The notes: generated from the letters alone by a model not told the origin. A stretch of 64,000 nucleotides of DNA from Pseudomonadota bacterium (GCA_022360315.1 JAKSDA010000201.1:1-64000); one strand, 5' to 3'. Positions 26,465 through 36,021 are shown, counted from the first letter of the stretch. Numbers and translations are program-made.

Positions 26465-26977
26465 TTAACCCTGGCGCCTGCGGTGATACCGCAAGATCTC
26501 GGCCATATCTTTTTGTCCGCTGTGATTGTCGATGATGGCCACATCGGCCTGGCCGCGGTCTCTTTCGACCTCTTCGAGCCATAACTCGAGCGCGCGCCGC
26601 GCCCCGATGAGACCGGTCGCCCGCCCGGGCGGCTGCAAGGCGTAGCGGTCGATACGAGCGCGCGCCGCGACCTCTCGGATCCAGCGCACATTGTGCCGAT
26701 ACGAGGACTCGTCGAAGCCGCGCGACGGACCCATGCCGAACATGATGATGGACGTAAACGGAAGCCGGCGGCCCGGCGTCATGAGCAGAGTTTCGCCCTT
26801 GCTGCCGCTGACCTTGCCCCGTTTGATGAGCGACGACAGCTTGCCGCACAGCCGCCAATCAGCCAGCCCCGCGGCACCGCGCAGCGGGCGCTCGTCGGCA
26901 AAAAACGCGAGCAAGAGAGAACCGCTCTCTACTTCATCCCAACGCGCCAGCTCGGCGCCCAAAAGGTGAACCGACAT
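26465..26977 (-). CDS. Free-standing leucyl-aminopeptidase N-terminal (macro-like) domain protein
   Basis: 170 residues covering only the N-terminal domain of M17 leucyl aminopeptidases: an opening acidic strand, LLLAFFADERPLRG, LLMTPGRRLPFTSIIMFGMG and helical repeats. The catalytic M17 domain (NTDAEGR block) is absent. The domain in PepA contributes to DNA binding and hexamer formation, and stand-alone versions are known in myxobacteria as proteins of unknown role. The start at 26977 begins the domain directly. It lies just upstream of nusB on the opposite flank of the riboflavin operon, same strand. Confidence 0.7.
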   Translation of the reverse strand: MSVHLLGAELARWDEVESGSLLLAFFADERPLRGAAGLADWRLCGKLSSLIKRGKVSGSKGETLLMTPGRRLPFTSIIMFGMGPSRGFDESSYRHNVRWIREVAARARIDRYALQPPGRATGLIGARRALELWLEEVERDRGQADVAIIDNHSGQKDMAEILRYHRRRQG

Positions 26978-27005
26978 GTGCCAGGCACTCTACCAGATGA
27001 GACGG

Positions 27006-27431
27006 TCAGGTTCCCCGCAGCACCTGGGCAATGCGGTCCAAAATACCGTTGACAAAAGCCGGTGACTCGGCAGTGCCAAACCGTTTGGCCAGCTCGACCG
27101 CCTCGTTGATCACCACTCTGACCGGGACATCATCAGAGTAGCGCAGCTCGGACGAGGCCAGGCGCAGGATGTTGCGATCCACGCGCGACATTCGCTCGAG
27201 GCGCCAGTTGCGCGACACCGACTGAATGACGTCGTCGATCTCGGGCAAATGGGAGGCCGCTTGCTCGACCAGCTGCCCGGCAAATTCCACCGAACGGTCG
27301 TCGAGATTGAGCTCGAATGCCTCGGCGTACCGCGCAACTGCATCGGTCGGATGCTGGCCGGGATCGATGTCGAATGCGTACAGAACCTGTAGCGCATACC
27401 ACCGGGCTCGCCTGCGAAGTCCAGCCGACAC
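27006..27431 (-). CDS. nusB: Transcription antitermination factor NusB
   Basis: 141 residues, the usual NusB length: RRRARWYALQVLYAFDID, NWRLERMSRVDRNILRLASS and INEAVELAKRFGTAESPAFV followed by NGILDR are family hallmarks. It binds boxA RNA with NusE (S10) in rRNA antitermination. The start is taken as GTG at 27431, which overlaps the end of ribH closely and has GAGG seven bases upstream. It is the last gene of ribE-ribB-ribH-nusB, a widespread arrangement. Confidence 0.93.
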   Translation of the reverse strand: MSAGLRRRARWYALQVLYAFDIDPGQHPTDAVARYAEAFELNLDDRSVEFAGQLVEQAASHLPEIDDVIQSVSRNWRLERMSRVDRNILRLASSELRYSDDVPVRVVINEAVELAKRFGTAESPAFVNGILDRIAQVLRGT

Positions 27432-27432
27432 G

Positions 27433-27945
27433 TCAAGCCTCGCTCTCGCGGCGGATGTGCTCGCGAGCCGGCCAGCCAGCATCGATGGCCCGATACAGGC
27501 AGGCCATCTCGATCGCTGCCATGGCCGCGTCAAACCCCTTGTTGCCCGCCTTGGTGCCGGCACGCTCGAGCGCCTGCTCGATGGTATCGGTGGTGATCAC
27601 CCCGAAGGTAATCGGGATCGCGGCACTCTGCGCAATGTGCGCCACACCGCGTGCAACCGCTCCGGCCACGTAGTCGAAGTGCGGCGTGGCCCCGCGGATC
27701 ACCGCACCGAGACACACCGCAGCGTCGAAGGCGCCAGTGCCGACTACCCTGCGCAAGAGCTGCGGAATCTCGAACGACCCGGGACACCAAAACACGGCAC
27801 TATCATCACGCCGGCCACCGGTTCGCCCGATCGCATCGATGGCGCCGTCGAGTAGTGGCTGGACGATGAGTTGATTGAAGCGCCCACATACGAGCGCGAT
27901 GCGTAGGCCCTTACTGGACAGCTCTCCCTCATAAACCGTGGGCAT
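27433..27945 (-). CDS. ribH: 6,7-dimethyl-8-ribityllumazine synthase
   Basis: 170 residues. Condenses 5-amino-6-ribitylamino-uracil with 3,4-dihydroxy-2-butanone 4-phosphate. Family motifs: ALVCGRFNQLI, WCPGSFEIP, CLGAVIRGATPHFDYV with the catalytic-region His, ITFGVITTDTIEQALERAG and AGNKGFDAAMAAIEM. The length and motifs fit an icosahedral or pentameric lumazine synthase. It sits between ribB (44 bases upstream) and nusB. Confidence 0.96.
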   Translation of the reverse strand: MPTVYEGELSSKGLRIALVCGRFNQLIVQPLLDGAIDAIGRTGGRRDDSAVFWCPGSFEIPQLLRRVVGTGAFDAAVCLGAVIRGATPHFDYVAGAVARGVAHIAQSAAIPITFGVITTDTIEQALERAGTKAGNKGFDAAMAAIEMACLYRAIDAGWPAREHIRRESEA

Positions 27946-27989
27946 GGCCGTTCCTTTGCTCCCGTTGCGTGTGACCAGAGTAACTCACT

Positions 27990-29357
27990 CTAGCTGGGCT
28001 TGCCGCCCGGGGGGCGGTCGGATGACTTGGTATTGGAGATGGTTTTGCCCGGGCTGAGATCACCGGCCGTGTCTGCCGAGCGGACCGCCCGCAGCGGCGC
28101 GGTGACCCGACTGTCTCGATCGCCGATCAACTCGGGCGCAGGCGACCACCGGATCGGCACGCGGTCGACCACCTCGATGCCAAAACCCTCGATCCCGGCA
28201 ATTCGGCGGTCGTGATTGCTGAGCAGGCGAACTTTCTGGCAGCCGAGATCGGCCAGAACCTGGGCGCCGAGTCCAAAATCGCGCAAGGCCTGGCTGTGCA
28301 TGTTGCCGTCCGGCTGTTCCGGCAGGGAATACAGCGCCGAGTCGTTGCTGGGCGCAGCAGCCGAGCGGCCGGACATTCGATCCGGATCGCTCGGTTCACC
28401 CTGGCCCTCGTGGCGCAGAACCTGCTTGCCGAACGAACGGGAAAGGCTGGTGCGAGCTTTGTTGTACACGTAGAGAAACACGCCGACCCCGGCCTCGTCG
28501 ATGGCGTGCAGCGACACTTCCATTTCGGGGCGGGTACCGAATGGGTCGCCGATCGGGCAGATGGACTGCACCCGCACCAGGACCGGTTTGTCGGCCGCGG
28601 CCGCGGCCGCGATGTCGCCGCGCACCAGGGCCAGATACTCGGTTTCTTCGACGTCAGTGCCGTAGAGATAGGTTTGAAACGGCTCGCCCGGACCCACACA
28701 GCGCGGCCTGATCTCACCGGCAAGGCGGCGCTTCACGATGGGTTCCTGGTGCAATCGGTAGGCGATGAGATCGGCGATGGACACGATCATGATGCCGTGC
28801 TCTGCACTGAACCGCTCGAGATCGGGCATACGGGCCATTTCGCCGTCTTCGCGCATGATTTCGCAGATGACGCCGGCCGGCTTGAGGCCGGCCAGGCGGG
28901 CCAGATCAACCGACCCCTCGGTCTGTCCGGTGCGGACCAGAACGCCACCGGGCCGGGCGCGCAGAGGAAATACATGCCCGGGCGAGACCAGGTCGTCGGC
29001 CTGGGCGTCTTCGGCGATCGCAGTCCGGATGGTGGTGGCGCGATCGCGGGCCGAAATGCCAGTGGTGACCCCGCGCCGCGCCTCGATCGAGATGGTAAAC
29101 GCGGTTTCGAGCGTGGCCTCGTTGTTGCGCACCATCATGGGCAGTTTGAGTTTTTCGATCAGGTTCTCGTCCAGAGCCAGGCAGATCAAGCCGCGACCGT
29201 AGGTGGCCATGAAGTTTACCGCCTCGGGCGTGACCTTCTCGGCCGCCATGGTCAGATCCCCCTCATTCTCGCGATCTTCATCGTCGACCAAAATGACCAT
29301 CTGGCCCGATCGAATGGCCTCGATCGCCTGGATGACCCGGTTCACCGAATGATTCAT
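27990..29357 (-). CDS. ribB: 3,4-dihydroxy-2-butanone 4-phosphate synthase fused to a degenerate GTP cyclohydrolase II domain
   Basis: 455 residues. The N-terminal ~205 residues are a complete DHBP synthase: [65 protein letters not shown] and [10 protein letters not shown]. The C-terminal part has the outline of GTP cyclohydrolase II, but the zinc site C-x(10)-C-x-C is missing: the place of 'ECLTGDVFGSxRCDCG' reads [15 protein letters not shown] and the 'QEGRGIGL' loop reads [10 protein letters not shown]. So the RibA half is probably inactive and the protein acts as RibB, like described RibBX proteins. ATG overlaps the ribE stop (ATGA). No separate ribA or ribD is in the window. Confidence 0.9.
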   Translation of the reverse strand: MNHSVNRVIQAIEAIRSGQMVILVDDEDRENEGDLTMAAEKVTPEAVNFMATYGRGLICLALDENLIEKLKLPMMVRNNEATLETAFTISIEARRGVTTGISARDRATTIRTAIAEDAQADDLVSPGHVFPLRARPGGVLVRTGQTEGSVDLARLAGLKPAGVICEIMREDGEMARMPDLERFSAEHGIMIVSIADLIAYRLHQEPIVKRRLAGEIRPRCVGPGEPFQTYLYGTDVEETEYLALVRGDIAAAAAADKPVLVRVQSICPIGDPFGTRPEMEVSLHAIDEAGVGVFLYVYNKARTSLSRSFGKQVLRHEGQGEPSDPDRMSGRSAAAPSNDSALYSLPEQPDGNMHSQALRDFGLGAQVLADLGCQKVRLLSNHDRRIAGIEGFGIEVVDRVPIRWSPAPELIGDRDSRVTAPLRAVRSADTAGDLSPGKTISNTKSSDRPPGGKPS

Positions 29358-29962
29358 AGATACCCTCCGAGGAGCTTTTCAACATACTTGCCGATCGGAT
29401 CGGCTTCGAGGTTGACCCGGGCGTTGATCGGCTTGTCGGCCAGGGTGGTCTTGGCCACGGTATGGGGGATCAAAGCCACGGAAAACGACTGCTCGTCGAC
29501 CCGGTTGACGGTCAAACTGATGCCGTCCACGGCAATCGAGCCTTTTTCCACCACGTAACGCAATACCTGCGCCGGGCTGTTGATAGCGAACTCGATGTTG
29601 GATCCGAAATCGCGACGCCGGTCGATCCGGCCCACGGCGTCGATATGTCCCGAAACCATGTGACCACCCAGTCGATCGCCGACCCGCAGCGCGCGCTCGA
29701 GATTGACCCGGTCGCGCATCTTGAGGTCGCCCACGTTGGTCCGCCGGAGCGTCTCGCCTCCGGCCAGGACGGTGAACTGCCCTCGGCGGCCAGATTGCCC
29801 GATGTCGGTCACAGTGAGGCACACGCCGTCGATCGCGATGGAGTCGCCGAGAGACAATTCGTCCACGTTCATGTGGCCCGGTGTGATGGTCAGGATCGCG
29901 GCGTCGCTTCTGCGATCGAGACGCGCGATGGTCCCGATATCCTCGATGAGCCCGGTGAACAT
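29354..29962 (-). CDS. ribE: Riboflavin synthase, alpha subunit
   Basis: 202 residues made of two tandem lumazine-binding halves: MFTGLIEDIGTIARLD with IDGVCLTVTDIG and GETLRRTNVGDL, then GHMVSGHIDAVGRI with VDGISLTVNRVD and LIPHTVAKTTL. This is the standard trimeric riboflavin synthase that dismutates lumazine to riboflavin. First gene of the ribE-ribB-ribH-nusB operon, with ribB overlapping by four bases. I saw no FMN riboswitch upstream. Confidence 0.96.
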   Translation of the reverse strand: MFTGLIEDIGTIARLDRRSDAAILTITPGHMNVDELSLGDSIAIDGVCLTVTDIGQSGRRGQFTVLAGGETLRRTNVGDLKMRDRVNLERALRVGDRLGGHMVSGHIDAVGRIDRRRDFGSNIEFAINSPAQVLRYVVEKGSIAVDGISLTVNRVDEQSFSVALIPHTVAKTTLADKPINARVNLEADPIGKYVEKLLGGYL

Positions 29963-30620
29963 GGCAGTGAGCGGAACTTAGCTCGCATTTGACATCGCCG
30001 CTACCGTTAAGGGCAACCGAGACTGGCCGGGGCCGCGACCCGATCAGTCTCGCCAGGGCTGAATGGACAATTGCCCACCCAGCTGCTCCATGAATGAATG
30101 AACGCACGCTCGTCCGACCCGATGGTCAGAACGGGCGGAGCCAGGTTGCCTCCCAGCTCCTCAATCAGGTCGGAGTCGCGTTTCAACTGGAGCAAAACAG
30201 GTACGCCTGCCTCTATATACCCCGGCCGGGGAAATACTGCTTCTGCCGCCAGTTCTGCACCCGGGTAGTACTGCTCGATGAGGCGATCTCCAGAAACGGC
30301 GGTGCTCCACGATGAATTGTCGGTGACCGTCGATGAGCGGTCAATTGTCTGCCATGTTGCGCAACGTCGCAGTGTCGTGGCCACCGCTGATCCCACCTCT
30401 GAGCCAGGTCCTTTCGGTCAGATTCTTGGGATTCGGCTGCAGCAGATGATCGACCAGGCTCCCACTTCGTCGCCCAGGCGCTGAAACTCTCGCATGGCCG
30501 ATAGCGATGACAAAACGAGCCCTATGCGCTGGCAAAACAACAGCGCATGAGCCTCGCTACGCGTCGATCCGGCCCGCGCGACCTTGAGCTCACTCACTCG
30601 GAAATGGAGCCTGGCTGAAT
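29963..30620. other. Stretch without a recognised gene upstream of ribE
   Basis: About 660 bases. A minus-strand open frame at 30007-30396 contains a fairly protein-like middle (GDRLIEQYYPGAELAAEAVF … LLQLKRDSDLIEELGG) but has poor ends and no clear ribosome-binding site. It may be a decayed gene. No FMN riboswitch consensus and no other convincing feature was seen. Confidence 0.4.
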
Positions 30621-30959
30621 CTACAGCGCGTCGGCTCCGGTCTCACCGGTGCGGATGCGCATCACGTCTTGCATGTCCATGATAAACACCTTGCCGTCTC
30701 CGAGCTGACCGGTGTTGGCACTCCGCTGGATCGCCTTGACAATGTCGTTGGCCGCAGATGCATTACACGCGATCTCGATTTTCACCTTGGCGACAAAACT
30801 GACCTCGAACTCAGTGCCTCGATACTGCTCGGTTGTGCCGCCCTGACGGCCAAATCCTCTCACATCCGAGACCGTTACTCCTTTCACGCCTATCTCCGAA
30901 AGAGCTCTGCGAACATCGTTTAACTTGGACGGCTTGATGACGGCGATGATGTATTTCAT
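30621..30959 (-). CDS. PII-family signal protein lacking Tyr51
   Basis: 112 residues, standard PII fold length: MKYIIAVIKPSKLNDVRRAL, GRQGGTTEQYRGTEF, KVKIEIACNA and the C-terminal ATP-loop signature with TGQLGDGKVFIMD. Numbering is gap-free with canonical PII. The residue at position 51, the uridylylation/adenylylation tyrosine, is Phe, and position 49 is Thr. It should bind ATP/2-oxoglutarate (K, R and GDGK elements retained) but cannot be modified at Tyr51. Start at 30959 with gggagag upstream. No amtB or glnA neighbour, so its partner is unknown. Confidence 0.9.
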   Translation of the reverse strand: MKYIIAVIKPSKLNDVRRALSEIGVKGVTVSDVRGFGRQGGTTEQYRGTEFEVSFVAKVKIEIACNASAANDIVKAIQRSANTGQLGDGKVFIMDMQDVMRIRTGETGADAL

Positions 30960-31305
30960 TGGTACTCTCCCAATCACGGAGATGAGACACGACTGTACAC
31001 CGCAACGGTGACAGCGCCGACCCGATCGCGAAGCAGAACCCCAACCACGCGACGGGACCGTGAGCAATGATGGCACATTGCAATACAAAGACCAGCGAGA
31101 TTCTGCGCACCGCTTCGCGGCCAGGCTGGCCACAAGCTGCGACCAGGCGTGCAAAATTTTCAGCGCAGCCGTTCATTCACGCAACGATTGCGCGGAGATC
31201 GGGACTCGATTCGGCCGAGGGTAGCGCGCTGCCCGCGCCGGTGGCCGGCGAATGGCGGGAAACCGCGTTGGCGGCGGGTGGCGCCCGGTGGCGCAGATTC
31301 GTCGC
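30960..31305. other. Non-coding stretch between PII gene and kinase-WD40 relic
   Basis: No supported gene. On the minus strand this is downstream of the kinase-WD40 pseudogene and holds the upstream region of the PII gene. Only shadow frames are present. Confidence 0.5.
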
Positions 31306-32113
31306 CTATGAGAACAAAGTGACCCCGAGCGCGGTATTTTTTGGCGAGACGAGAACGCGGTATTTTGGGAGAGTTGGGACCTGCTGGCCGTCTGGACTGA
31401 ACTCGATGAACCAGACCCGGGCCGAGTGGCCGCGCAGGACAACTGGCTCGCCAGTGCCATCGGCGCGCCATATGCGCGCTGTTTTGTCGGCCGATGCAGT
31501 TGCCACCCGGGTGCCGTCGGGGCTGAACGCCACTGACCACAGGGTGCCGGTATGTTCGGTGAAAAGCAGTGGCCTGACCATCGAGCGACCACACGAGTGC
31601 AGTGGCATCGGGGTGAAAGTCAACGTTTTGATCTGATTCGGTGTGACCGCGCAGCACGATCGAGGTGCCTGACTGCAGATTCCACACCTGCGCCGTGCCA
31701 TCCCACGAGATGGTGATCAGACGTGTTCCATCGGGGGTGAGCCTGGCATCGGCCAGGAATCGGTCGATCCGGAGCGGGTGTTGCTCGCGCAGAAATTTGA
31801 TGGCGACGCGGCGGCCCAGCCGGAGATCCCGGGCGAGATAAACCGTCGCCATGCCGGCCCGGCCGAGCAGTCGAATGAGCTCGTACTGCCGGATTCGGCG
31901 ACCGGCGAGACGGTCGAGCTGGTCTGTCTCGGGCGGATGGCTGTCCGCGGGGCTCACTATGGTCTCCTGTGTGGCCAGGATATCGGTCGGGTCGTTGCCA
32001 TCGGTTTTGGCGCGCCCGGCGTCGGTGCTGGCCTCGGTCATCCATTGCTCGTCGACCTGGTAGTCAAGGGCCAGCTCTGGTGTCTCCGTTCCGACCAGCC
32101 AAGGGCTCGCCAC
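31306..32113 (-). pseudogene. Collapsed Ser/Thr kinase-WD40 repeat gene
   Basis: The 5' end encodes an acidic N-terminus and the first part of a Hanks-type kinase N-lobe ([20 protein letters not shown] … GRRVAIKFL). It then jumps directly into a WD40 repeat ([20 protein letters not shown] … LRGHTE), so essentially the whole kinase catalytic domain (HRD, DFG, APE) has been deleted. Near 31560-31590 the WD40 reading moves to another minus frame ([20 protein letters not shown], then [19 protein letters not shown]). Thus at least one large deletion and one frameshift are present. Kinase-WD40 fusions are common in Myxococcota, supporting the host assignment. Confidence 0.8.
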
Positions 32114-32190
32114 GCGGCGCCCGAAATCACCCGGGTTGTTCGCCTTGCCCGTCGGTTTCGCATCAGCCGACCTCGCTTGCGCGTTGCGGC

Positions 32191-33546
32191 TCAGCTGCGC
32201 ACGGTCCAGACCAGGACGCCCCCGGCCAAAAGGGCCAAGAGGGCGCCGAACAGGCCCAGCAGGCCAAAGCCCTGGGATGGCTCGCCCGATGCCCGGACAT
32301 GGCCAGCTCCCAGGTCCATGGTGTCACCCGGGCTGTCCGCGCTGGTCTCGGTCGTGCTACCCGGCTCCCCGACCGTCCCCGGAGCAGTAGTTGATCCAAC
32401 AGCGGCGAGGTGCGGTGGTCGGTATCTGGCCGGCGAACGCCAGCTGGCGGTTTCGATGAGCGAGCCATCGGCGCGGATGGCCGCGACCTCGACGTATTCG
32501 CCAATAACGTGGACGCGCAGGTAATGGTTGACTCGTTCAAAGAACTGGACAGCATCCACATCGACCCGGGACGGCCTGCGACTGCGCGGATACAGAGGAG
32601 CTCCTCCACCACCCGACACGAAGTACTTGACCCCGCCGTGCTCGGCCCGACTGTACACGTGGTCGTGCCCGGAGAAAACCGCGGTTACACCGTACTGCTC
32701 GAAGAGCGGGGTCCACTGCTCGCGCAGCTCGCGCTGTCCTCCATGCAGCGAGATCGAGAACGGCGGGTGATGCATGGAGACAAACACGTGGCCGATTTCT
32801 GGGTCGATCTGAGTGGCCCTGAGCTGAGCTTCGAGCCACGCGGTCTGATCGGTGAGCGAAAAGCTATACGCATTGCTGTCGAGCACCAAAAAACGCGCGC
32901 CAGCATACGTAAACGCGTAGTAACGCTCGGGATCGGGCGAATTCTCGGGCAGCGAAAAATATTTGCGAAAGGTATCCGCGGTGCGGCCGCGGCCCTGTCG
33001 GTCGTGGTTGCCCAGCGATGGGAACACCACGTTCTCGGCCAGCAGAATGCGCTGGACGTCGAAGAATTCCTGCCATTGCCGCTCGCGCCCGCCGTCGTCC
33101 ACCATGTCACCGGTATTGAGAATAAAGTCGGGCACCTCGCGGCGAACCCGATCGACCAGCCGCTGGTGTGACCGGACATTTGATCGAGTATCGCCAAAGA
33201 CGATGAACGTGAACGGCGAATCTGCTCCGGGCGCGGTGGCAAATTCGCCTTCGCGCCGCTGGCCGTCGCACTCCACTGCATAGCGATAGCGTCGGCCCGG
33301 CGCCAGTCCGTCGATGACGACCTCGTAGAGACCGTCTTCGTCCGCCTCGACCGGGATGTCCCGGGCCGGGAGGGCGCCGATGAGCCGTACCAGACCAGTA
33401 CTGCGGCCGGGCGATTGCCACATCACAGTGACCGAGGAACTGCTCAGGTTTTGCAAGTACGGGCCCTTGCGAAACGCCTTTCCCCGGGCCTCGCCAGCCA
33501 TGGCCGCGCAAAGGCCCAGCGCGATGAGAGCCGGCCGCAGATACAC
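32191..33546 (-). CDS. Purple-acid-phosphatase-like metallophosphoesterase, membrane anchored
   Basis: 451 residues from a GTG at 33546, which gives a compact signal peptide ([21 protein letters not shown]); an ATG at 33648 is an alternative. An N-terminal fibronectin-III-like domain ([20 protein letters not shown]) precedes the calcineurin-type core: [31 protein letters not shown] and [10 protein letters not shown], all five metal-binding blocks intact. A Ser/Thr/Gly-rich stalk and a C-terminal hydrophobic helix ([20 protein letters not shown]) ending WTVRS suggest anchoring at the C-terminus. Probably a periplasmic phosphomonoesterase or diesterase. Confidence 0.87.
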   Translation of the reverse strand: MYLRPALIALGLCAAMAGEARGKAFRKGPYLQNLSSSSVTVMWQSPGRSTGLVRLIGALPARDIPVEADEDGLYEVVIDGLAPGRRYRYAVECDGQRREGEFATAPGADSPFTFIVFGDTRSNVRSHQRLVDRVRREVPDFILNTGDMVDDGGRERQWQEFFDVQRILLAENVVFPSLGNHDRQGRGRTADTFRKYFSLPENSPDPERYYAFTYAGARFLVLDSNAYSFSLTDQTAWLEAQLRATQIDPEIGHVFVSMHHPPFSISLHGGQRELREQWTPLFEQYGVTAVFSGHDHVYSRAEHGGVKYFVSGGGGAPLYPRSRRPSRVDVDAVQFFERVNHYLRVHVIGEYVEVAAIRADGSLIETASWRSPARYRPPHLAAVGSTTAPGTVGEPGSTTETSADSPGDTMDLGAGHVRASGEPSQGFGLLGLFGALLALLAGGVLVWTVRS

Positions 33547-33680
33547 GCGTTCCAGTCTATTCGTCCGGACCCATACCGCAAGTTTTGCGGCGCCCGGTGT
33601 CAACCTCTCGGCAACGTTGCTGAGCGATCCCGGTCCGGCCCGGGACAATCCGGCCCCGGGCCGGGGGGAAGCCGGACCAT

Positions 33681-35924
33681 TCAGTCGGCATAGCGTTCGC
33701 GAAACAAAAGCGATACTGCGTCGCGAACGCTGTCCTTGTGGTACCCGAAACGGTCGACCAGATTGTCGAGTGTGTGCTGTGCGCGCTTGCGGGCATCCTC
33801 TGCCAGAGATGCCCCATCCTTGGCCAGCACGGTGAGCAACTCTTCAATGCCGCGGCGGATACTCTTTTTGCGTTTGTCGAAATACGACTCCTTGAGCCGC
33901 TTGAAATAATCGGCAAAAATGTCGAGGTAGTCCGGCTTCTCGTTGAGATGGTCGAGCGACCAGGCGCCGATCTTGGCGATCAGGTCGTGGCGGAAATCCG
34001 ACGCCGACTCGGTCACTTCGAGATTCTTCTCGACTTCGCGCATCAGATTCTCGTCCGGGTCCTCGGCTCTGCCGGTGGTCGGGTTGAGGACCTTTTCTTT
34101 CTTGGTCCAGTGCATGACGTGGTTGACGTAGCGCTGGAACACCCGCTCGTACTCTGATTCTTCGACCAATCCCATGGCGCTGCGAACTTCGTCGTCGGTC
34201 CGGTCGAGCAATCGGCCGCGCACTTGCTCGATGAAATTGCGGTGATCGTGAAAACCGCCCGGCTTGATCTCCTGCTTGAGGAAGCCGTATACTGAGACCT
34301 GCCTGGCCAGCGCCTCGAGCTCATCCAGGATGGCCAGCGGCGACACGTAGGAATACTTGGTCGAATGGGCGGCATTAAAGACCACGACCAGCATTTCGCG
34401 CGGCGAGGCGCCGGTGAGCCCTTCGTAGTTGGGATAGGTATCGGCTTCGTGCCACAGTTTGCTCAGATGAGAGCGAAGCAGCTTGGCCTGGGCCGGGCTG
34501 AGAGTTTCGGGCGCCCGTCCGGTCGCGTATAGCTCGGCCTTGGCCAGCGGAGTGAGTTCCACGATCAGCTCGCGGAGTTCCTCGGGAAAGGCCTCGGCCT
34601 GGGGTTTTCGCATGCGCGTGAGCACTGCCCACAGCGCCGCCACATAGGCGCAATGCGGCGCCACCTTGCGCGCCCCGGCGGCCTCCTCGATCTTCTGCGC
34701 ATAGATGGCCTGCTCCTGCTCGAAATCGAGCAGGTAGGGCACACGGACCAGGTCGAGACGGCCCTTGAACGACTGAAACTCCGCGGTTTCTTTGAATGCA
34801 CTGAGGTGGATCTCGTTCGATGTGCCGACAAAGACCAGGTCGAGATACAGGGTGGCATTGGGCAGGTTGACGCTGGCTCGCTCGACCGTGGTGAGCAGGT
34901 ATTTATAGGCTTCCAGGGGCCGTTTGAGCAGGTCTGAGTATTCGATCAGACCGCGATTACCACCGATGACCTCGCCGCCGTATTCGTAGAGCGAGGTCGA
35001 CTGCAGGGCGGATGGCAGGGCGGCAAGCGAGCGATCGGCGGTGATCTGCCGCTCGCTGGCGTCCACCGAGAGCTGCGGCTCGACCGTGACATAACCCTCG
35101 CGGTAGCGGTGCTGGACGTAAAATCGCTCGACCTGCACATGGCGTAAGACCTTGAGGTACTCGCCCTGATAGCTGGACAAAAGCGCCTCGTAGATGGTCC
35201 GATTTTTGTGCGAGAGCTGGCCAAAGCGGAGGTAATCGGACAGGATGAACTCGCTGTCGACGCCGTCCTGGGCCAGCAGGCGTTGCATGATTTGCCGGCG
35301 GCTGTCAGGGGGGATCAGCAGGAGTGGGTGGTCGCGCAGATCGTCGGCCAGTTTGACGTCGATGAGCTCCTCGGGCAGGTAGGCGTAGGTATCGTTCTCC
35401 CGGCTGTCCTGATCGTCGCTGCGGGCAAATCCAATCCCGGCATGCACGATCTTTTCGGCCGGAAAGATCCAGTTGATGCGATAGAGCGCGCCTTCATCGA
35501 GAGTCGAGTAGTGCTGCAGTGCCCGGCCGATGCAGCGGACCAGGGTGGATTTGGCCGAACCGTTGGGACCGTGGAGAAGGATCAGCTTGTTCGACGTGCC
35601 CTCGCGGACAAAATTGGACAGGGCGCGAAAGACGCGGTTCTGAACCTCTTCCTGGCCGATGAGCCGGTCGCGCCCATCGGCCCAGGGACAGTCGAAGAGG
35701 CGAAACCGGCGCACCGTGTCCCAGGGATACTCGACGTCCTCGACTCCGTAGTGCAAGAAGCAGTCGTGCACATACTGGGGCGCCGAGCGCATCTGACTGC
35801 GCGGCGCTGCCCGCACGAGTTCCAGGTACTCGGCAAATGACATGACCCGCCGATTGAGAGTGAAGTTTTTTTGGATTGTATCGCCGAGACGGGTGAGGTA
35901 CTCGCGCGTCGACGTTGTGGACAT
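33681..35924 (-). CDS. prkA: PrkA family serine protein kinase / AAA+ protein
   Basis: 747 residues. An AAA+ domain with Walker A LLHGPNGSAKST and the PrkA-specific region (YLDLVFVGTSNEIHLSAFKE, FKGRLDLVRVPYLLDFEQE) is followed by the PrkA C-terminal kinase-like domain (RYVNHVMHWTKKEKV … PDENLMREVEKNLEV). It is clearly longer than the ~640-residue E. coli YeaG. Known family members are stress- or starvation-linked kinases, often beside a DUF444 protein (YeaH) and SpoVR; neither is present here. The ATG at 35924 has no evident Shine-Dalgarno; a tatagt box lies six bases upstream, compatible with a leaderless message. Confidence 0.93.
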   Translation of the reverse strand: MSTTSTREYLTRLGDTIQKNFTLNRRVMSFAEYLELVRAAPRSQMRSAPQYVHDCFLHYGVEDVEYPWDTVRRFRLFDCPWADGRDRLIGQEEVQNRVFRALSNFVREGTSNKLILLHGPNGSAKSTLVRCIGRALQHYSTLDEGALYRINWIFPAEKIVHAGIGFARSDDQDSRENDTYAYLPEELIDVKLADDLRDHPLLLIPPDSRRQIMQRLLAQDGVDSEFILSDYLRFGQLSHKNRTIYEALLSSYQGEYLKVLRHVQVERFYVQHRYREGYVTVEPQLSVDASERQITADRSLAALPSALQSTSLYEYGGEVIGGNRGLIEYSDLLKRPLEAYKYLLTTVERASVNLPNATLYLDLVFVGTSNEIHLSAFKETAEFQSFKGRLDLVRVPYLLDFEQEQAIYAQKIEEAAGARKVAPHCAYVAALWAVLTRMRKPQAEAFPEELRELIVELTPLAKAELYATGRAPETLSPAQAKLLRSHLSKLWHEADTYPNYEGLTGASPREMLVVVFNAAHSTKYSYVSPLAILDELEALARQVSVYGFLKQEIKPGGFHDHRNFIEQVRGRLLDRTDDEVRSAMGLVEESEYERVFQRYVNHVMHWTKKEKVLNPTTGRAEDPDENLMREVEKNLEVTESASDFRHDLIAKIGAWSLDHLNEKPDYLDIFADYFKRLKESYFDKRKKSIRRGIEELLTVLAKDGASLAEDARKRAQHTLDNLVDRFGYHKDSVRDAVSLLFRERYAD

Positions 35925-35925
35925 G

Positions 35926-35942
35926 AGGGTACTATATACCCT
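35926..35942 (-). promoter_or_regulatory. prkA: Palindrome with -10-like box directly before prkA
   Basis: The arms agggta and taccct (6-5-6) flank a TA-rich centre containing TATATA/TATAGT on the minus strand, ending a few bases before the prkA ATG. It may be a -10 element of a leaderless promoter overlapped by an operator. No clear -35 was seen, so this is tentative. Confidence 0.3.
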
Positions 35943-36021
35943 ATACGGCGAGCGCTTTTGGCTGTGGGCCGGGACTTGATTGGCTTTGCGTCACGCCTTG
36001 ACCGGCCGCGTTTCACTCACA

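Noticed and set aside
29963-30300. FMN riboswitch upstream of ribE
   Set aside because: The conserved RFN-element boxes were looked for on the minus strand and not found.
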